From: an uncultured Prevotella sp.
Lineage (GTDB): Bacteria; Bacteroidota; Bacteroidia; Bacteroidales; Bacteroidaceae
DNA: 64,000 nt
NCBI GenBank assembly: GCA_946415245.1
Contig: CAMKRS010000001.1
Coordinates: forward strand, 62,001-126,000
Direction: 5' to 3'
Shown: positions 23,895 to 32,794 of the stretch, one piece after another
How positions within the stretch are numbered: position 1 is the first letter of the stretch
How the letters are laid out: each line of letters begins with the position of its first letter
The notes under the pieces: model-generated
The model's database searches: none
The model's input: the letters and a program-made list of their open reading frames with translations, nothing else
What the model was told of the DNA's origin: nothing
Translations under genes and position numbers: made by a program

Positions 23895-25182
23895 TTTTCA
23901 GGTATTCGTATCCAAAGCGACAGCGGAGACAATCCTTCTTGTCGCAGTATTCCTTTTTCAGTTGAATAAGGGCTTGGGAGTCACCAGCCGTCTCTACGGG
24001 CAAGCCAACCTGCTGCCACAAACGGATGATATAATTGTTCTCTGCTTTTAACTGTTCTAGGAAATCAAAGGCTCTGTCACAAAGTTCCTCTTTACCTTGA
24101 TGGCGCCCTACGGCAAAGAGCATCGGTACCGCCGTGTTGATCATCAACAAGTTAAGGGAGCCGTAAGAAAGATGTTTCTCGTTTTTCGAACTGGTAGAGC
24201 CGAAGGTATAGTGCGTCTCCCAATAGGGTGTAACGTGCGAGCTGAAGAGCGTTTTCAACTGTTCGATGGTCTCACATTCTATCAACTGACTTAGTCCGGC
24301 CTTCTGCTGATAATAGAGGCTAGCCAGTTGTGAGATACGGATGTGGGGGAAGTTCTGAGGTCGCAGTCTGAGGAACCGCCAGAGTTTAAAATCCATCGGT
24401 TTCATCGAGAACTTATGGGCCAGATAGAGGTATTCGTTGCGGAGTTTGGCGAAGTAGCCTTCGTTGAGGGCCGCCTGCTGGTAATAGTCGGGTACCGCTT
24501 CTAATTCCAACAGTCCTGCCTGTCCCATAAAGATAGCCTCTATCTGAAAGAGATTGTCACGGTGATGACCCACCGCACTCAAAGGCACCACCCGCGCCCA
24601 TTGTTCGAAGACATCGCTATTGATGCCAAAGCCATAGTTACGGGCGAGTGTTACGAAATAGGCATCCTCCCACGAGCCGCCACAGAGTTCTACACGATGG
24701 CGGATGGCTTCCGTCTTCTGTTCCAAACGCTCCGTCTGCAAGGCAGCCATCCAGGCATGCACTTTCAGTTGTGTCAGTTCTGGTATCACCTTGTAACAAG
24801 GTGGATAACTGTCGGTCTTGATCAGTTCCTCGTAGTGTTCACTGACGTGCTGCGGCACATCGAGCTGCATCTGCGGAAGAAACTCTCCCTGAGCGTTCTG
24901 CACATCGGTATCCACCTCTCCCACCACGTGAAGTACCACATTGTTATACCTTGGATCACGGTCGTGGTGATGCAGATACCAGTCGCTGGCCTTGTCATGG
25001 ATCTCGATATTGCCCACCCAAAGGGTATTGCCAATCTTCACTTTGGCATTAAAGAAATCTGGTCCCGCGTTTCTGTTGTGCAGGCCAGGATCGACCACTT
25101 CGACGTGTTTACCGTCGGTCGTTTCCAGTTCCCTCAAAGGGAACAGTTTGTGCTTCCACACATAATGAAGTAATTGCTCCAT
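23887..25182 (-). CDS. DUF2851 family protein
   Basis: Soluble protein of 431 residues found in most Bacteroidota; function unknown. The conserved N-terminal block NRNAGPDFFNAKVKIG (about 36-51), NIEIHDKASDWYLHHHDRD (about 58-76) and YNNVVLHVVGEVD is clear. The C-terminus has four Cys (CDKKDCLRCRFG), a possible metal site. It heads an operon with dprA and carries its own promoter at 25210-25217. No catalytic assignment can be made. Confidence 0.9.
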   Translation of the reverse strand: MEQLLHYVWKHKLFPLRELETTDGKHVEVVDPGLHNRNAGPDFFNAKVKIGNTLWVGNIEIHDKASDWYLHHHDRDPRYNNVVLHVVGEVDTDVQNAQGEFLPQMQLDVPQHVSEHYEELIKTDSYPPCYKVIPELTQLKVHAWMAALQTERLEQKTEAIRHRVELCGGSWEDAYFVTLARNYGFGINSDVFEQWARVVPLSAVGHHRDNLFQIEAIFMGQAGLLELEAVPDYYQQAALNEGYFAKLRNEYLYLAHKFSMKPMDFKLWRFLRLRPQNFPHIRISQLASLYYQQKAGLSQLIECETIEQLKTLFSSHVTPYWETHYTFGSTSSKNEKHLSYGSLNLLMINTAVPMLFAVGRHQGKEELCDRAFDFLEQLKAENNYIIRLWQQVGLPVETAGDSQALIQLKKEYCDKKDCLRCRFGYEYLKRS

Positions 25183-25209
25183 AGCATTCTATTTATTGGT
25201 TTCACGCTG

Positions 25210-25217
25210 CAAAGATA
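25210..25217 (-). promoter_or_regulatory. -7 box of the DUF2851/dprA operon
   Basis: Reads TATCTTTG on the minus strand, 27 bp upstream of the start at 25182. Confidence 0.65.
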
Positions 25218-25280
25218 GTCTAAATCTGTCAAAAAACAAAATTTTATGTTAGTTTTTTCGAAGGTTTGTGATTTTTTCCG

Positions 25281-25288
25281 TATCTTTG
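25281..25288 (+). promoter_or_regulatory. -7 box of dapB
   Basis: TATCTTTG, 24 bp upstream of the dapB start. The nearby TTTG at 25265-25268 is too close for a normal -33. Confidence 0.6.
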
Positions 25289-25312
25289 CAGCGTTTTAAT
25301 TCGAATTGAAAT

Positions 25313-26026
25313 ATGAAGATAGCTTTAATCGGCTACGGAAAGATGGGTAAGATGATTGAGCAGATTGCCCTCGACCGTGGTCATGAAATCGTGAGTATCA
25401 TAGACATTGATAACCAGCAGGACTTCGATAGCCCTGCGTTTGCATCGGCAGATGTCGCCATTGAGTTTACTGCCCCGCAGGCTGCCTACGGTAACTATTT
25501 GAAGTGCTGGGCGAAAGGTGTGAAGGTAGTGAGCGGCTCGACGGGTTGGATGACCGAGCATGGCAATGAGGTGCGTAAGGCCTGTAGCGAGGGTAAGACG
25601 CTTTTCTGGGCGTCGAACTTCTCGATAGGTGTCGCCATTTTCTCGGCCGTGAACCGCTATCTGGCGAAGATCATGAACCAGTTCCCACAGTATGATGTGG
25701 AGATGGAAGAGACGCATCATGTGCATAAACTCGACCATCCCAGCGGAACAGCCATTACTCTGGCTGAGGAGATTGTGGAGCATATCGATCGTAAGGAAGC
25801 CTGGAAGGAAGATACGACTGATAAGAAATACCTGCGTGTGGATCATATCCGTCGTGGTGAGGTGCCAGGTATCCATACAATCCGCTATGATTCGGATGCC
25901 GATTTGATTACCATCACCCACGATGCACACTCTCGGAAGGGCTTTGCCCTTGGGGCTGTGTTGGCAGCGGAGTACACGAAGGAGCATCAGGGACTGCTGA
26001 CGATTTCGGATATGTTTAAATTTTGA
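25313..26026 (+). CDS. dapB: 4-hydroxy-tetrahydrodipicolinate reductase
   Basis: Lysine/diaminopimelate pathway enzyme: reduces 4-hydroxy-tetrahydrodipicolinate with NAD(P)H. At 237 residues it is slightly shorter than the Escherichia coli enzyme. Visible are the nucleotide-binding GYGKMGKM (about 7-14), SGSTGW (about 75-80) and the catalytic/substrate region ETHHVHKLDHPSGTA (about 132-146) with its His-His and Lys. It supplies meso-diaminopimelate for peptidoglycan. lepB, also an envelope gene, follows after a gap of about 100 bp containing a hairpin. Confidence 0.96.
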   Translation: MKIALIGYGKMGKMIEQIALDRGHEIVSIIDIDNQQDFDSPAFASADVAIEFTAPQAAYGNYLKCWAKGVKVVSGSTGWMTEHGNEVRKACSEGKTLFWASNFSIGVAIFSAVNRYLAKIMNQFPQYDVEMEETHHVHKLDHPSGTAITLAEEIVEHIDRKEAWKEDTTDKKYLRVDHIRRGEVPGIHTIRYDSDADLITITHDAHSRKGFALGAVLAAEYTKEHQGLLTISDMFKF

Positions 26027-26052
26027 AAACTGCCTTAAGAGAGATTAAATCG

Positions 26053-26102
26053 GCATGTCAGACGCAACTTACTGTAGGACTTGATGCGTCAATAGGACAT
26101 GC
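26053..26102. promoter_or_regulatory. Two-part hairpin between dapB and lepB
   Basis: GCATGTC (26053-26059) and GACGCA (26061-26066) pair with GACATGC (26096-26102) and TGCGTC (26085-26090). This gives a 13-bp stem with a small internal loop and an 18-nt top loop. No T-run follows and no promoter was seen before lepB. It may be an mRNA processing or stability element. Confidence 0.5.
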
Positions 26103-26123
26103 GAAACCAAATTATAGAGAAGA

Positions 26124-27551
26124 ATGGAGAAAAAGAAAAAACTGAATATGAAGGTGCAGTGGGCGAAGTTCGTTGTGGTACTCGTGCTCTATCTGCTGTT
26201 TCTGTATTGGGTGAAGTCATGGTGGGGTCTGCTGGTCATCCCATTCATCTTTGATGTGTATATCACCAAGAAGATCAAGTGGCAGTGGTGGAAGGAGTCG
26301 GAAGGTCCTACGAAGTGGATCATGTCATGGGTTGACGCCCTGGTGTTCGCCCTTGTGGCTGTATACTTCATCAACCAGTTCTTTTTCCAGAACTACGTGA
26401 TTCCTTCGAGCTCGCTGGAGAAGAGTCTGTTGACGGGCGACTACCTGTTTGTGTCGAAAGTGAGCTACGGTCCTCGTATCCCGCAGACACCGCTGACAAT
26501 GCCGTTGACCCAGCATACACTGCCTGTGATAGAGACCAAGAGCTATATTGAGTGGCCGCAGTGGGACTACCGCCGTGTAACTGGTCTGGGACAGGTACAA
26601 CTGAATGATATCGTGGTGTTTAACTACCCCGCTGGTGACACCCTCTGTTCGGCACCGCAGTATCAGGCACAGGACTTCTATCGTTTGAGTTATGATATCG
26701 GTTACCGTCTCTATCCGCAACGTCCGAACCCTGATTCGCTCGATAGTGAGGTGCGCCGGAAGTATTTTGAGACCATTTATCAGGGTGGACGGCAATATAT
26801 CAGCGAGAACTTTGCAGAATTTGGCGATATCATCACCCGTCCTGCCGATCGCAGAGAGAATTATGTAAAGCGTTGTGTGGGTCTGCCTGGACAGACGTTG
26901 CAGATTAAGAATCATATTGTCTATCTGGACGGCAAGGCCAATAAGGAGCCCGAGAATGTGCAGTATACCTACCATGTGAAGTTGAAGCAGCGCCTGCCTG
27001 ACGAACTGATGAAGGAGCTGGGTATCACCATGGAGGATATGATGAGTTTGAACACTCTTGGCTATATGCCGTTGACGAAACAGGCGGTGAACGCACTGAA
27101 GCAACAGGGTTATGCTGAGAGCATTGAACTGAACACGGAGGCAGAGGAGTGGGATATCTACCCTCTGAACGGTAACCTGCACTGGACACGCGACAACTAT
27201 GGACCGGTATGGATTCCGAAAAAGGGCGAATCCATCGACCTGAACCTCGACAATATCGCCATCTATGAGCGTCCTATCCGTACCTATGAGGGTAATGACC
27301 TGATGGTAAAGGACGGTAAGATTTTTATCAATGGTGAAGTGGCCACGAAGTATACGTTTAAGATGGACTATTACTGGATGATGGGTGACAACCGTCATAA
27401 CTCGTTGGATTCGCGCTACTGGGGTTTTGTGCCCGAGGATCATATTGTGGGTAAGCCGATCTTTATCTGGTGGAGTAGTGATCCGGACAGGCACGGATTC
27501 AGTGGAATCAGATGGAGCAGGTTGTTTAGGTTTGTGGACAACATAAAATAG
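26124..27551 (+). CDS. lepB: Signal peptidase I
   Basis: Inner-membrane protease (family S26) that removes signal peptides, 475 residues, the long form seen in Bacteroidota. Two N-terminal membrane segments cover about 10-45 and 70-90. The catalytic Ser is in VIPSSSLEKSL (about 95-100) and the catalytic Lys in NYVKRCVGLPG (about 249). The box MMGDNRHNSLDSRYWGFVP (about 420) is intact. An insert of about 150 residues lies between Ser and Lys regions. Followed directly by a paralogue without catalytic residues. Confidence 0.95.
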   Translation: MEKKKKLNMKVQWAKFVVVLVLYLLFLYWVKSWWGLLVIPFIFDVYITKKIKWQWWKESEGPTKWIMSWVDALVFALVAVYFINQFFFQNYVIPSSSLEKSLLTGDYLFVSKVSYGPRIPQTPLTMPLTQHTLPVIETKSYIEWPQWDYRRVTGLGQVQLNDIVVFNYPAGDTLCSAPQYQAQDFYRLSYDIGYRLYPQRPNPDSLDSEVRRKYFETIYQGGRQYISENFAEFGDIITRPADRRENYVKRCVGLPGQTLQIKNHIVYLDGKANKEPENVQYTYHVKLKQRLPDELMKELGITMEDMMSLNTLGYMPLTKQAVNALKQQGYAESIELNTEAEEWDIYPLNGNLHWTRDNYGPVWIPKKGESIDLNLDNIAIYERPIRTYEGNDLMVKDGKIFINGEVATKYTFKMDYYWMMGDNRHNSLDSRYWGFVPEDHIVGKPIFIWWSSDPDRHGFSGIRWSRLFRFVDNIK

Positions 27552-27566
27552 TGAATAGTTGAGAGT
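27550..27566. repeat. GTGAATA-type repeat at the lepB stop
   Basis: A repeat fragment begins with the lepB stop codon and runs into the possible start codons of the next gene, which may explain the non-ATG start there. Confidence 0.6.
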
Positions 27567-28086
27567 GAAGGGGACGGTGAAGTTTATAGGGGCGATTGTG
27601 GTGGCGCTGGTGGTGACATTGGCGTTCAGAAGCCTCGTGATGACCGTCTGTACTGTGGATGGCAAGGGTTTGGAGCCTGTGTTCCAGGAGGGCGACCGTG
27701 TGGTGGTGAACCGATGGAGCTATGGCCTGCGCACAGGAGAGAAAGGAAGTCTCTTTGACTATGGTCGTATCTGTAAACAAGCGGTGAAGAAAGGTGATTT
27801 CATTGCGTTTGAAGACTCCTTATGCAAAATGCTTATCTGTCGCTGCGCCGCCCTGCCGGGAGATACAATCGCAGGAAAGATAGTTCCGGGTGTGGTGAAC
27901 TGCGCCGATCAGGATTATTATTGGGTGGAGTCGTTGGGTAAGAACAATGCCATTGATAGTCGTCAGCTGGGCTTTATCCCTGAGGAACGAATCATCGGTC
28001 GTGCCTGTCTGATACTTTATAATCACAATCCTGAAACACCGTTCTGGAAGGGGTATATGAAAGACCGCGTCTTATTGTTTCCATAA
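27559..28086 (+). CDS. S26 signal peptidase-like protein without catalytic residues
   Basis: Paralogue of signal peptidase I, about 173-175 residues, with one N-terminal membrane helix. The fold boxes are present: VDGKGLEPVFQEGDRVVVNRW (about 32-52), CRCAALPGDTI (about 96-106) and DSRQLGFIPEERIIG. Where active enzymes have Ser before the hydrophobic residue of box B, this has Gly (GKGLEP). Where they have Lys before Arg-Cys/Val, this has Cys (ICRCAA). It is therefore probably inactive as a Ser-Lys protease. The start is TTG 27559 or GTG 27565. Its stop overlaps the next ATG by one base (TAATG). It may be a regulator or partner of LepB; that is inference. Confidence 0.82.
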   Translation: MRVKGTVKFIGAIVVALVVTLAFRSLVMTVCTVDGKGLEPVFQEGDRVVVNRWSYGLRTGEKGSLFDYGRICKQAVKKGDFIAFEDSLCKMLICRCAALPGDTIAGKIVPGVVNCADQDYYWVESLGKNNAIDSRQLGFIPEERIIGRACLILYNHNPETPFWKGYMKDRVLLFP

Positions 28087-28730
28087 TGAAGGCACTACTC
28101 AGCACGACGTATTTCGGACCTGCTCAGTGGTACCAGAAGCTATATCGCTATGAGGAGGTGGAGATAGAGCAATGGGAGAGTTTTCAGAAACAGACGTATC
28201 GGAATCGGTGTCTGATCGCGACCACGCAGGGCGTACAGGCGCTGACAGTACCCGTGGAACGAAACTCTCAACTCTCCGCTCTCAATTCACAACTTATCAA
28301 AGACGTCCGCATCAGCGATCATGGCAACTGGCGGCATTTGCATTGGAATGCATTGGTAAGTGCCTATGGAGAATCGCCGTTTTTTGAGTATTACCAGGAT
28401 GATATCCGACCCTTTTTTGAAAAAAGATGGGAGTTCTTGTTTGATTTCAATGAGGAAATCAGGATGAAGATGTGCGAGTTGGTGGATATTCAGCCGAAGG
28501 CCAGTTATAGTTTAGAGTTTAGAGAGGTAGCAAACTCTCAACTTTCCACTCTCAACTCTCAACTAAAAGATTACCGTGAGGGAATCCGCCCTAAGCATCC
28601 GATGGCAGACCCGGATTTCGAAGCGAAACCTTATTATCAGGTGTATCAGCAGAAACATGGGTTTCTAGCGAATTTGTCGGTGCTCGACCTATTGTTTAAC
28701 ATGGGACCAGAGAGTATTTTTTACCTCTGA
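28086..28730 (+). CDS. WbqC-like family protein with two repeat-derived inserts
   Basis: Cytoplasmic protein of 214 residues of the WbqC-like family (MKALLSTTYFGPAQWYQKL, then TQGVQALTVPVE, HLHWNALVSAYG and FFEYYQDDIRPFF). The family is linked to surface glycan or glycolipid gene clusters, but its reaction is not known to me. Two inserts, NSQLSALNSQL (about 60-70) and NSQLSTLNSQL (about 150-160), are encoded by CTCTCAA-type tandem repeats that entered the gene in frame. Co-transcribed with lepB and the S26 paralogue, by a one-base overlap. Confidence 0.85.
   Translation: MKALLSTTYFGPAQWYQKLYRYEEVEIEQWESFQKQTYRNRCLIATTQGVQALTVPVERNSQLSALNSQLIKDVRISDHGNWRHLHWNALVSAYGESPFFEYYQDDIRPFFEKRWEFLFDFNEEIRMKMCELVDIQPKASYSLEFREVANSQLSTLNSQLKDYREGIRPKHPMADPDFEAKPYYQVYQQKHGFLANLSVLDLLFNMGPESIFYL
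28265..28296. repeat. CTCTCAA repeat inside the WbqC-like gene, copy 1
   Basis: Imperfect tandem CTCTCAA-type units encode NSQLSALNSQL in frame. Confidence 0.85.
28531..28565. repeat. CTCTCAA repeat inside the WbqC-like gene, copy 2
   Basis: A second tract encodes NSQLSTLNSQL in frame. It is preceded by GTTTAGA units at about 28509-28525. Confidence 0.85.
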
Positions 28731-28797
28731 GACAAACGATGAAACAAATTGAAAACATATTAGAACGAGACCGATAATGGGTTTCGTTAAAACTTCC

Positions 28798-28805
28798 TAT
28801 CTTTG
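28798..28805 (+). promoter_or_regulatory. -7 box of the HTCS gene
   Basis: TATCTTTG, 24 bp upstream of the start at 28830. The longer frame would begin with the TTG of this box, supporting the downstream ATG. Confidence 0.65.
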
Positions 28806-28829
28806 CACCCGACGAAATCGCTGACAACA

Positions 28830-31800
28830 ATGAAGAAATCTTTTCTGCTGACCCTCTGTTTCATGTCATGTCTCATCGCCATGAGTCAGACGCAACAGTT
28901 TTTTACTTCCGATAAACTATCGAGCAATCGTGTGCTGGCTATCTGTCAGGATAAGACCGGTTATATCTGGGTAGGTACAGAATACGGCTTGAACAAATAT
29001 GACGGCTACCGCTTTACCAACTATCTGCATGAAAGTGCCAAGCCTTATTCTATCAGCAGCAATATCATTTCGTTCCTTTTCTCAGATTCTCAGGATAACC
29101 TCTGGGTGGGAACGCAGTTGGGATTGGATCTTTACAATCGCGATAAAGACCAGTTTGAGCATGTCAAACTGGAGGGTGCCAAAGCCTTGCCGCGTATCAA
29201 TGATATGGTGCAGGAAGACGAAGATCATCTGTTGGTAGGAACAGCAGGTTATGGACTCTATCGATTGGATATCAAGACACTGAAGACAGAGAAGTTGGAG
29301 GGTTATGCCCAGGTTGATAAGGACTATTACAGCCATATCTTTATTGACAGCGAGGGTGCTTTTTGGAAATCAGGTCATGGTAGCAGCATTGACCGTCGTG
29401 TGCCCACAGGAAAAATACAGTCGTTTGAATCGCCATATGGCACGGTCACGGGCTTTGCAGAATACGAAGGTGGTGTACTGATGGCTTGTATCCACGGCTT
29501 GCTCTACTATCGTGACGGACAGATGTACGACCATTATTTCGACCTGTCAGAGATAGGAGGCAACGAACAATTCTTCCGTATCGCCATTACCGATCGCCAT
29601 GACAATCTGTTTGTGGGAACGATAGGCAGAGGACTGTGTTGGATGCCACGCGGTGAGCATAAATTAAGGAAGTACGACTACCAAAGTGCCACGTTCGACT
29701 TGAGTACGTCGAATGTTTGGGCGTTGTTTGAGGATAACCAGAACAATCTCTGGGTTGGTTGTCAGAATCGTGGTTTGCTCATGTTGCCACAACAAGAACC
29801 GCTCTTCCGTAGTTGGAAATTCGCCGATCTGCACATGGCTACAGGCGGTACACTCACCTCAGTCTGTGCTGGTGAGAATGGTATCATTTGGTGTGCCGTA
29901 CAGAACAATGGTATCTATGGCATGGATGAGAGAGGAAGGGTGATAGCTCATCCTGCCTCGCCAGAAGGCACCTATCTTATCTACCGTGATAAGACGGGTA
30001 ACTACTGGATAGGCACTAACGGTGCCCTCTATGTTTATAATCCAATGACGGGTGCCGCACAGAAAAAGGCCTCGTTCAGTAATGGCTTTATCAATGCCAT
30101 GACCGACGATGGTAAGGGACATCTTATCTTCTCGCTTTTTGGCGAGGGTGTTTGCGTCTATGAAGGTTCTACAGGTGAAATCAAGAAGTTCTCCATGCGA
30201 GACGAAGATTCACCACGCGGACGACTGCATAACGACTGGGTGTCGAACCTTTATACCGACAGCCGTGGGATCGTATGGATTTGTACCGCCTCGGGCATCA
30301 ACTGTTATGACCCTGTGGAGGACCATTTCCACCCGTACGGGTGGGAAGTACTGCTCGACTATAATGCCGTACAGGCAGTGTGTGAGACCCGTGATCACCG
30401 TTTTCTAATAGGTACCATTACCGGACTTCATATCTATGACAGCAAGAAGAAAGAGGCTATACCTTTCGAGGGGGCGGAGGTGCTCAGCAACAAAGTTGTG
30501 GGTGCCATTGTCGAGGACCGCTCAGGTAATATCTGGTGCAGTACCACGATGGGTATCTGGCAGTATAAGCGCGATACCAAACAGTTTGTAGGCTATTTGC
30601 ACGGCAACGGTCTGGCAAGCCGAGAATATGTGAACGGCGCAGCCATGCATACCGCAGGCGACCGCATTTGGTTCGGATTCAGCGACGGCCTTACCTCGTT
30701 TATCCCCGAGGATGTAGACCACTATCGGCCCAGTCAGGAGAAGGTGCAATTGACGGGGTTCTATGTCGGCGATACGCCAGTGATGGGCAGCGATCGGTTT
30801 GAGCTTTCCTATATCGATAATACTTTTACCATGGAGTTCTCGCTGCTGAACTATTCAAATGCGGAGAATGTCATCTTCGAATACCGTCTGAACGGTGCCA
30901 AGGACTGGACGCGTACTGCAACAGGCGTTAATGTGGTATCGTTCCACCATCTGCAACCCGGTTCCTATGCGATGGAAGTGCGGGCTTACGACAATGGTGT
31001 CTATACTGAACCGCAGGTGTATCACATCATCGTTAGGGCACCTTGGTATCAGTCTTCGTGGGCGTACCTATTATATTGCGCGTTAGCAGCCGCCATCATC
31101 GGCTTCATCGTGTGGTTCTATCTCCGTAAGCGCAGTCAGCAGTTGGATGAGGACAAGATGAAGTTCCTGATTAATGCCACCCACGATATCCGCTCACCGC
31201 TGACGCTGATTATGAGTCCACTGCACAAGCTGTTAAGGAAGGATCTGGGTGAGGATGTCAAAGAGGAGTTGAAGACCATCGAACACAATGCCAGTCGTAT
31301 CCAGAACCTTGTGAACCAGATACTCGACATCCGTAAAATCGACAAACAGCAGATGAAGATACATTGTCAGGAGACTGATATTGTGCAGTATGTGGGTAAT
31401 ATCCTCAAATCGTATGAGTATACGGCCAAAGAGCGGGGTCTCACATTGACTTATGCGCCAGCTATCGACCGTCTGGACGTGTGGCTGGACCGTAACCAGT
31501 TTGACAAGGTGGTCGACAACTTGATGTCGAATGCTTTTAAATATACCTATGACGGAGGTATTATTGAAGTGCGCATCGACCAGACTGATCACTATACGGC
31601 AGAGTTGAAGGTGATTGACAACGGCATGGGTATCAAGGGCGATGTCAACAGAATCTTCGATCGTTTCTATCAGGGTAGCACCTCGCGTTCGTTGCATATA
31701 GAGGGTACGGGCATCGGACTGAACCTCTGTAAGATGATTATGTCGATGCACCACGGTACGATTACGGCCGAGAACCGCACAGACTCCTCAGGCAGTATCT

Positions 31801-32690
31801 TCACCGTGAGCTTGCCTTTGGGTAATAGTCACTTTACGAAAGAGGAGATGGAACAGGCGGATCCTATCATTGAGAAGAGCTCTCGGACGAAGCCGCAGAC
31901 GAACCATCGGATACTTGTAGTGGATGATGATGTGGAAATAGGTAAGTACATTACACAAGAATTGGGTGCTTATTATCATATTACGGCTGTGACGGGTGCC
32001 CGTGAGGCTCTACGCTGTCTGTTGGGGGCACAACGTGAGAAACAGTTCGACTTGGTGGTAAGTGATGTGATGATGCCTGAGATGGATGGCTTCACCTTCC
32101 TCCGCATGGTGAAGACAAATATGAATATCAGTCATGTGCCTGTGGTAATGCTCACTTCGAAAGCCGATGTCGCCAACCGTCTTGAAGGTCTCGAGAAGGG
32201 TGCCGACGCTTATCTCGCCAAGCCCTTCGATATGGACGAGTTGCATGTGGTGATCAACAACCTCATCAGCAAGTCGCTTCATTTGAAGGGAAAGTTCTCT
32301 GGTGCTCAGCAGCAGAAGGAGAAGGTGGAAGAACGGCAAGTGAAGGGTAATGACGAATTATTGATGGAACGTATTATGAAGGTCGTGAACGCCCATCTCT
32401 CTGATAGTGATTTCAATGTCGACATGCTGACTCGCGAGGTAGGAATCAGTCGTGCCCAGCTCCATCGTAAGATGAAGGAGCTGACAGGTCTGCCTGTGAG
32501 CGAATTCATCAGAAACATCCGCTTAGAACAGGCTGTGAGACTGTTAAAGGAACAAAAGGTGAACGTCACGCAGGTGGCCTATGCCGTTGGTTTCAGTAAT
32601 GTTGCACATTTCTCCACTGTCTTTCGAAAACAGTTCGGTGTCTCGCCTTCCGTATACATTGAGCAACATCAATCTTCAGAAACAATCTGA
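28830..32690 (+). CDS. Hybrid two-component system regulator (HTCS)
   Basis: One-protein sensor, kinase and transcription activator typical of polysaccharide utilisation loci, 1286 residues. After the signal peptide come two-component propeller repeats (about 25-650; repeated units such as IWVGTEYGLNKYDG, LWVGTQLGLDLY), a Y_Y_Y domain (about 675-735) and one membrane helix (about 742-764). The kinase follows with its phospho-acceptor His in NATHDIRSPLTL (about 785) and ATPase box (about 890-990, EGTGIGLNLC). The receiver has Asp in VVSDVMMPEMDG (about 1077), and an AraC HTH ends the protein (about 1180-1286). All phosphotransfer residues are present. It should sense an oligosaccharide in the periplasm and activate the SusC/SusD genes next to it. 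Confidence 0.97.
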   Translation: MKKSFLLTLCFMSCLIAMSQTQQFFTSDKLSSNRVLAICQDKTGYIWVGTEYGLNKYDGYRFTNYLHESAKPYSISSNIISFLFSDSQDNLWVGTQLGLDLYNRDKDQFEHVKLEGAKALPRINDMVQEDEDHLLVGTAGYGLYRLDIKTLKTEKLEGYAQVDKDYYSHIFIDSEGAFWKSGHGSSIDRRVPTGKIQSFESPYGTVTGFAEYEGGVLMACIHGLLYYRDGQMYDHYFDLSEIGGNEQFFRIAITDRHDNLFVGTIGRGLCWMPRGEHKLRKYDYQSATFDLSTSNVWALFEDNQNNLWVGCQNRGLLMLPQQEPLFRSWKFADLHMATGGTLTSVCAGENGIIWCAVQNNGIYGMDERGRVIAHPASPEGTYLIYRDKTGNYWIGTNGALYVYNPMTGAAQKKASFSNGFINAMTDDGKGHLIFSLFGEGVCVYEGSTGEIKKFSMRDEDSPRGRLHNDWVSNLYTDSRGIVWICTASGINCYDPVEDHFHPYGWEVLLDYNAVQAVCETRDHRFLIGTITGLHIYDSKKKEAIPFEGAEVLSNKVVGAIVEDRSGNIWCSTTMGIWQYKRDTKQFVGYLHGNGLASREYVNGAAMHTAGDRIWFGFSDGLTSFIPEDVDHYRPSQEKVQLTGFYVGDTPVMGSDRFELSYIDNTFTMEFSLLNYSNAENVIFEYRLNGAKDWTRTATGVNVVSFHHLQPGSYAMEVRAYDNGVYTEPQVYHIIVRAPWYQSSWAYLLYCALAAAIIGFIVWFYLRKRSQQLDEDKMKFLINATHDIRSPLTLIMSPLHKLLRKDLGEDVKEELKTIEHNASRIQNLVNQILDIRKIDKQQMKIHCQETDIVQYVGNILKSYEYTAKERGLTLTYAPAIDRLDVWLDRNQFDKVVDNLMSNAFKYTYDGGIIEVRIDQTDHYTAELKVIDNGMGIKGDVNRIFDRFYQGSTSRSLHIEGTGIGLNLCKMIMSMHHGTITAENRTDSSGSIFTVSLPLGNSHFTKEEMEQADPIIEKSSRTKPQTNHRILVVDDDVEIGKYITQELGAYYHITAVTGAREALRCLLGAQREKQFDLVVSDVMMPEMDGFTFLRMVKTNMNISHVPVVMLTSKADVANRLEGLEKGADAYLAKPFDMDELHVVINNLISKSLHLKGKFSGAQQQKEKVEERQVKGNDELLMERIMKVVNAHLSDSDFNVDMLTREVGISRAQLHRKMKELTGLPVSEFIRNIRLEQAVRLLKEQKVNVTQVAYAVGFSNVAHFSTVFRKQFGVSPSVYIEQHQSSETI

Positions 32691-32735
32691 CAAAGAAATG
32701 AGATAAACACAAAAGCCTGAGACACACATTCTGTC

Positions 32736-32743
32736 TATCTTTG
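32736..32743 (+). promoter_or_regulatory. -7 box of the SusC/SusD operon
   Basis: TATCTTTG, 51 bp upstream of the SusC start. No clear -33 TTTG is visible, as expected for a promoter that needs an activator such as the HTCS. Confidence 0.6.
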
Positions 32744-32794
32744 CGGCAGTTTTCATAAATTAATAAACCATTATTATTAACTAACATCAATTTT

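Noticed and set aside
26325..27665. Minus-strand frame of 446 codons opposite lepB
   Set aside because: Low-complexity His/Thr/Ile-rich translation with no domain; lepB on the plus strand has intact catalytic motifs.
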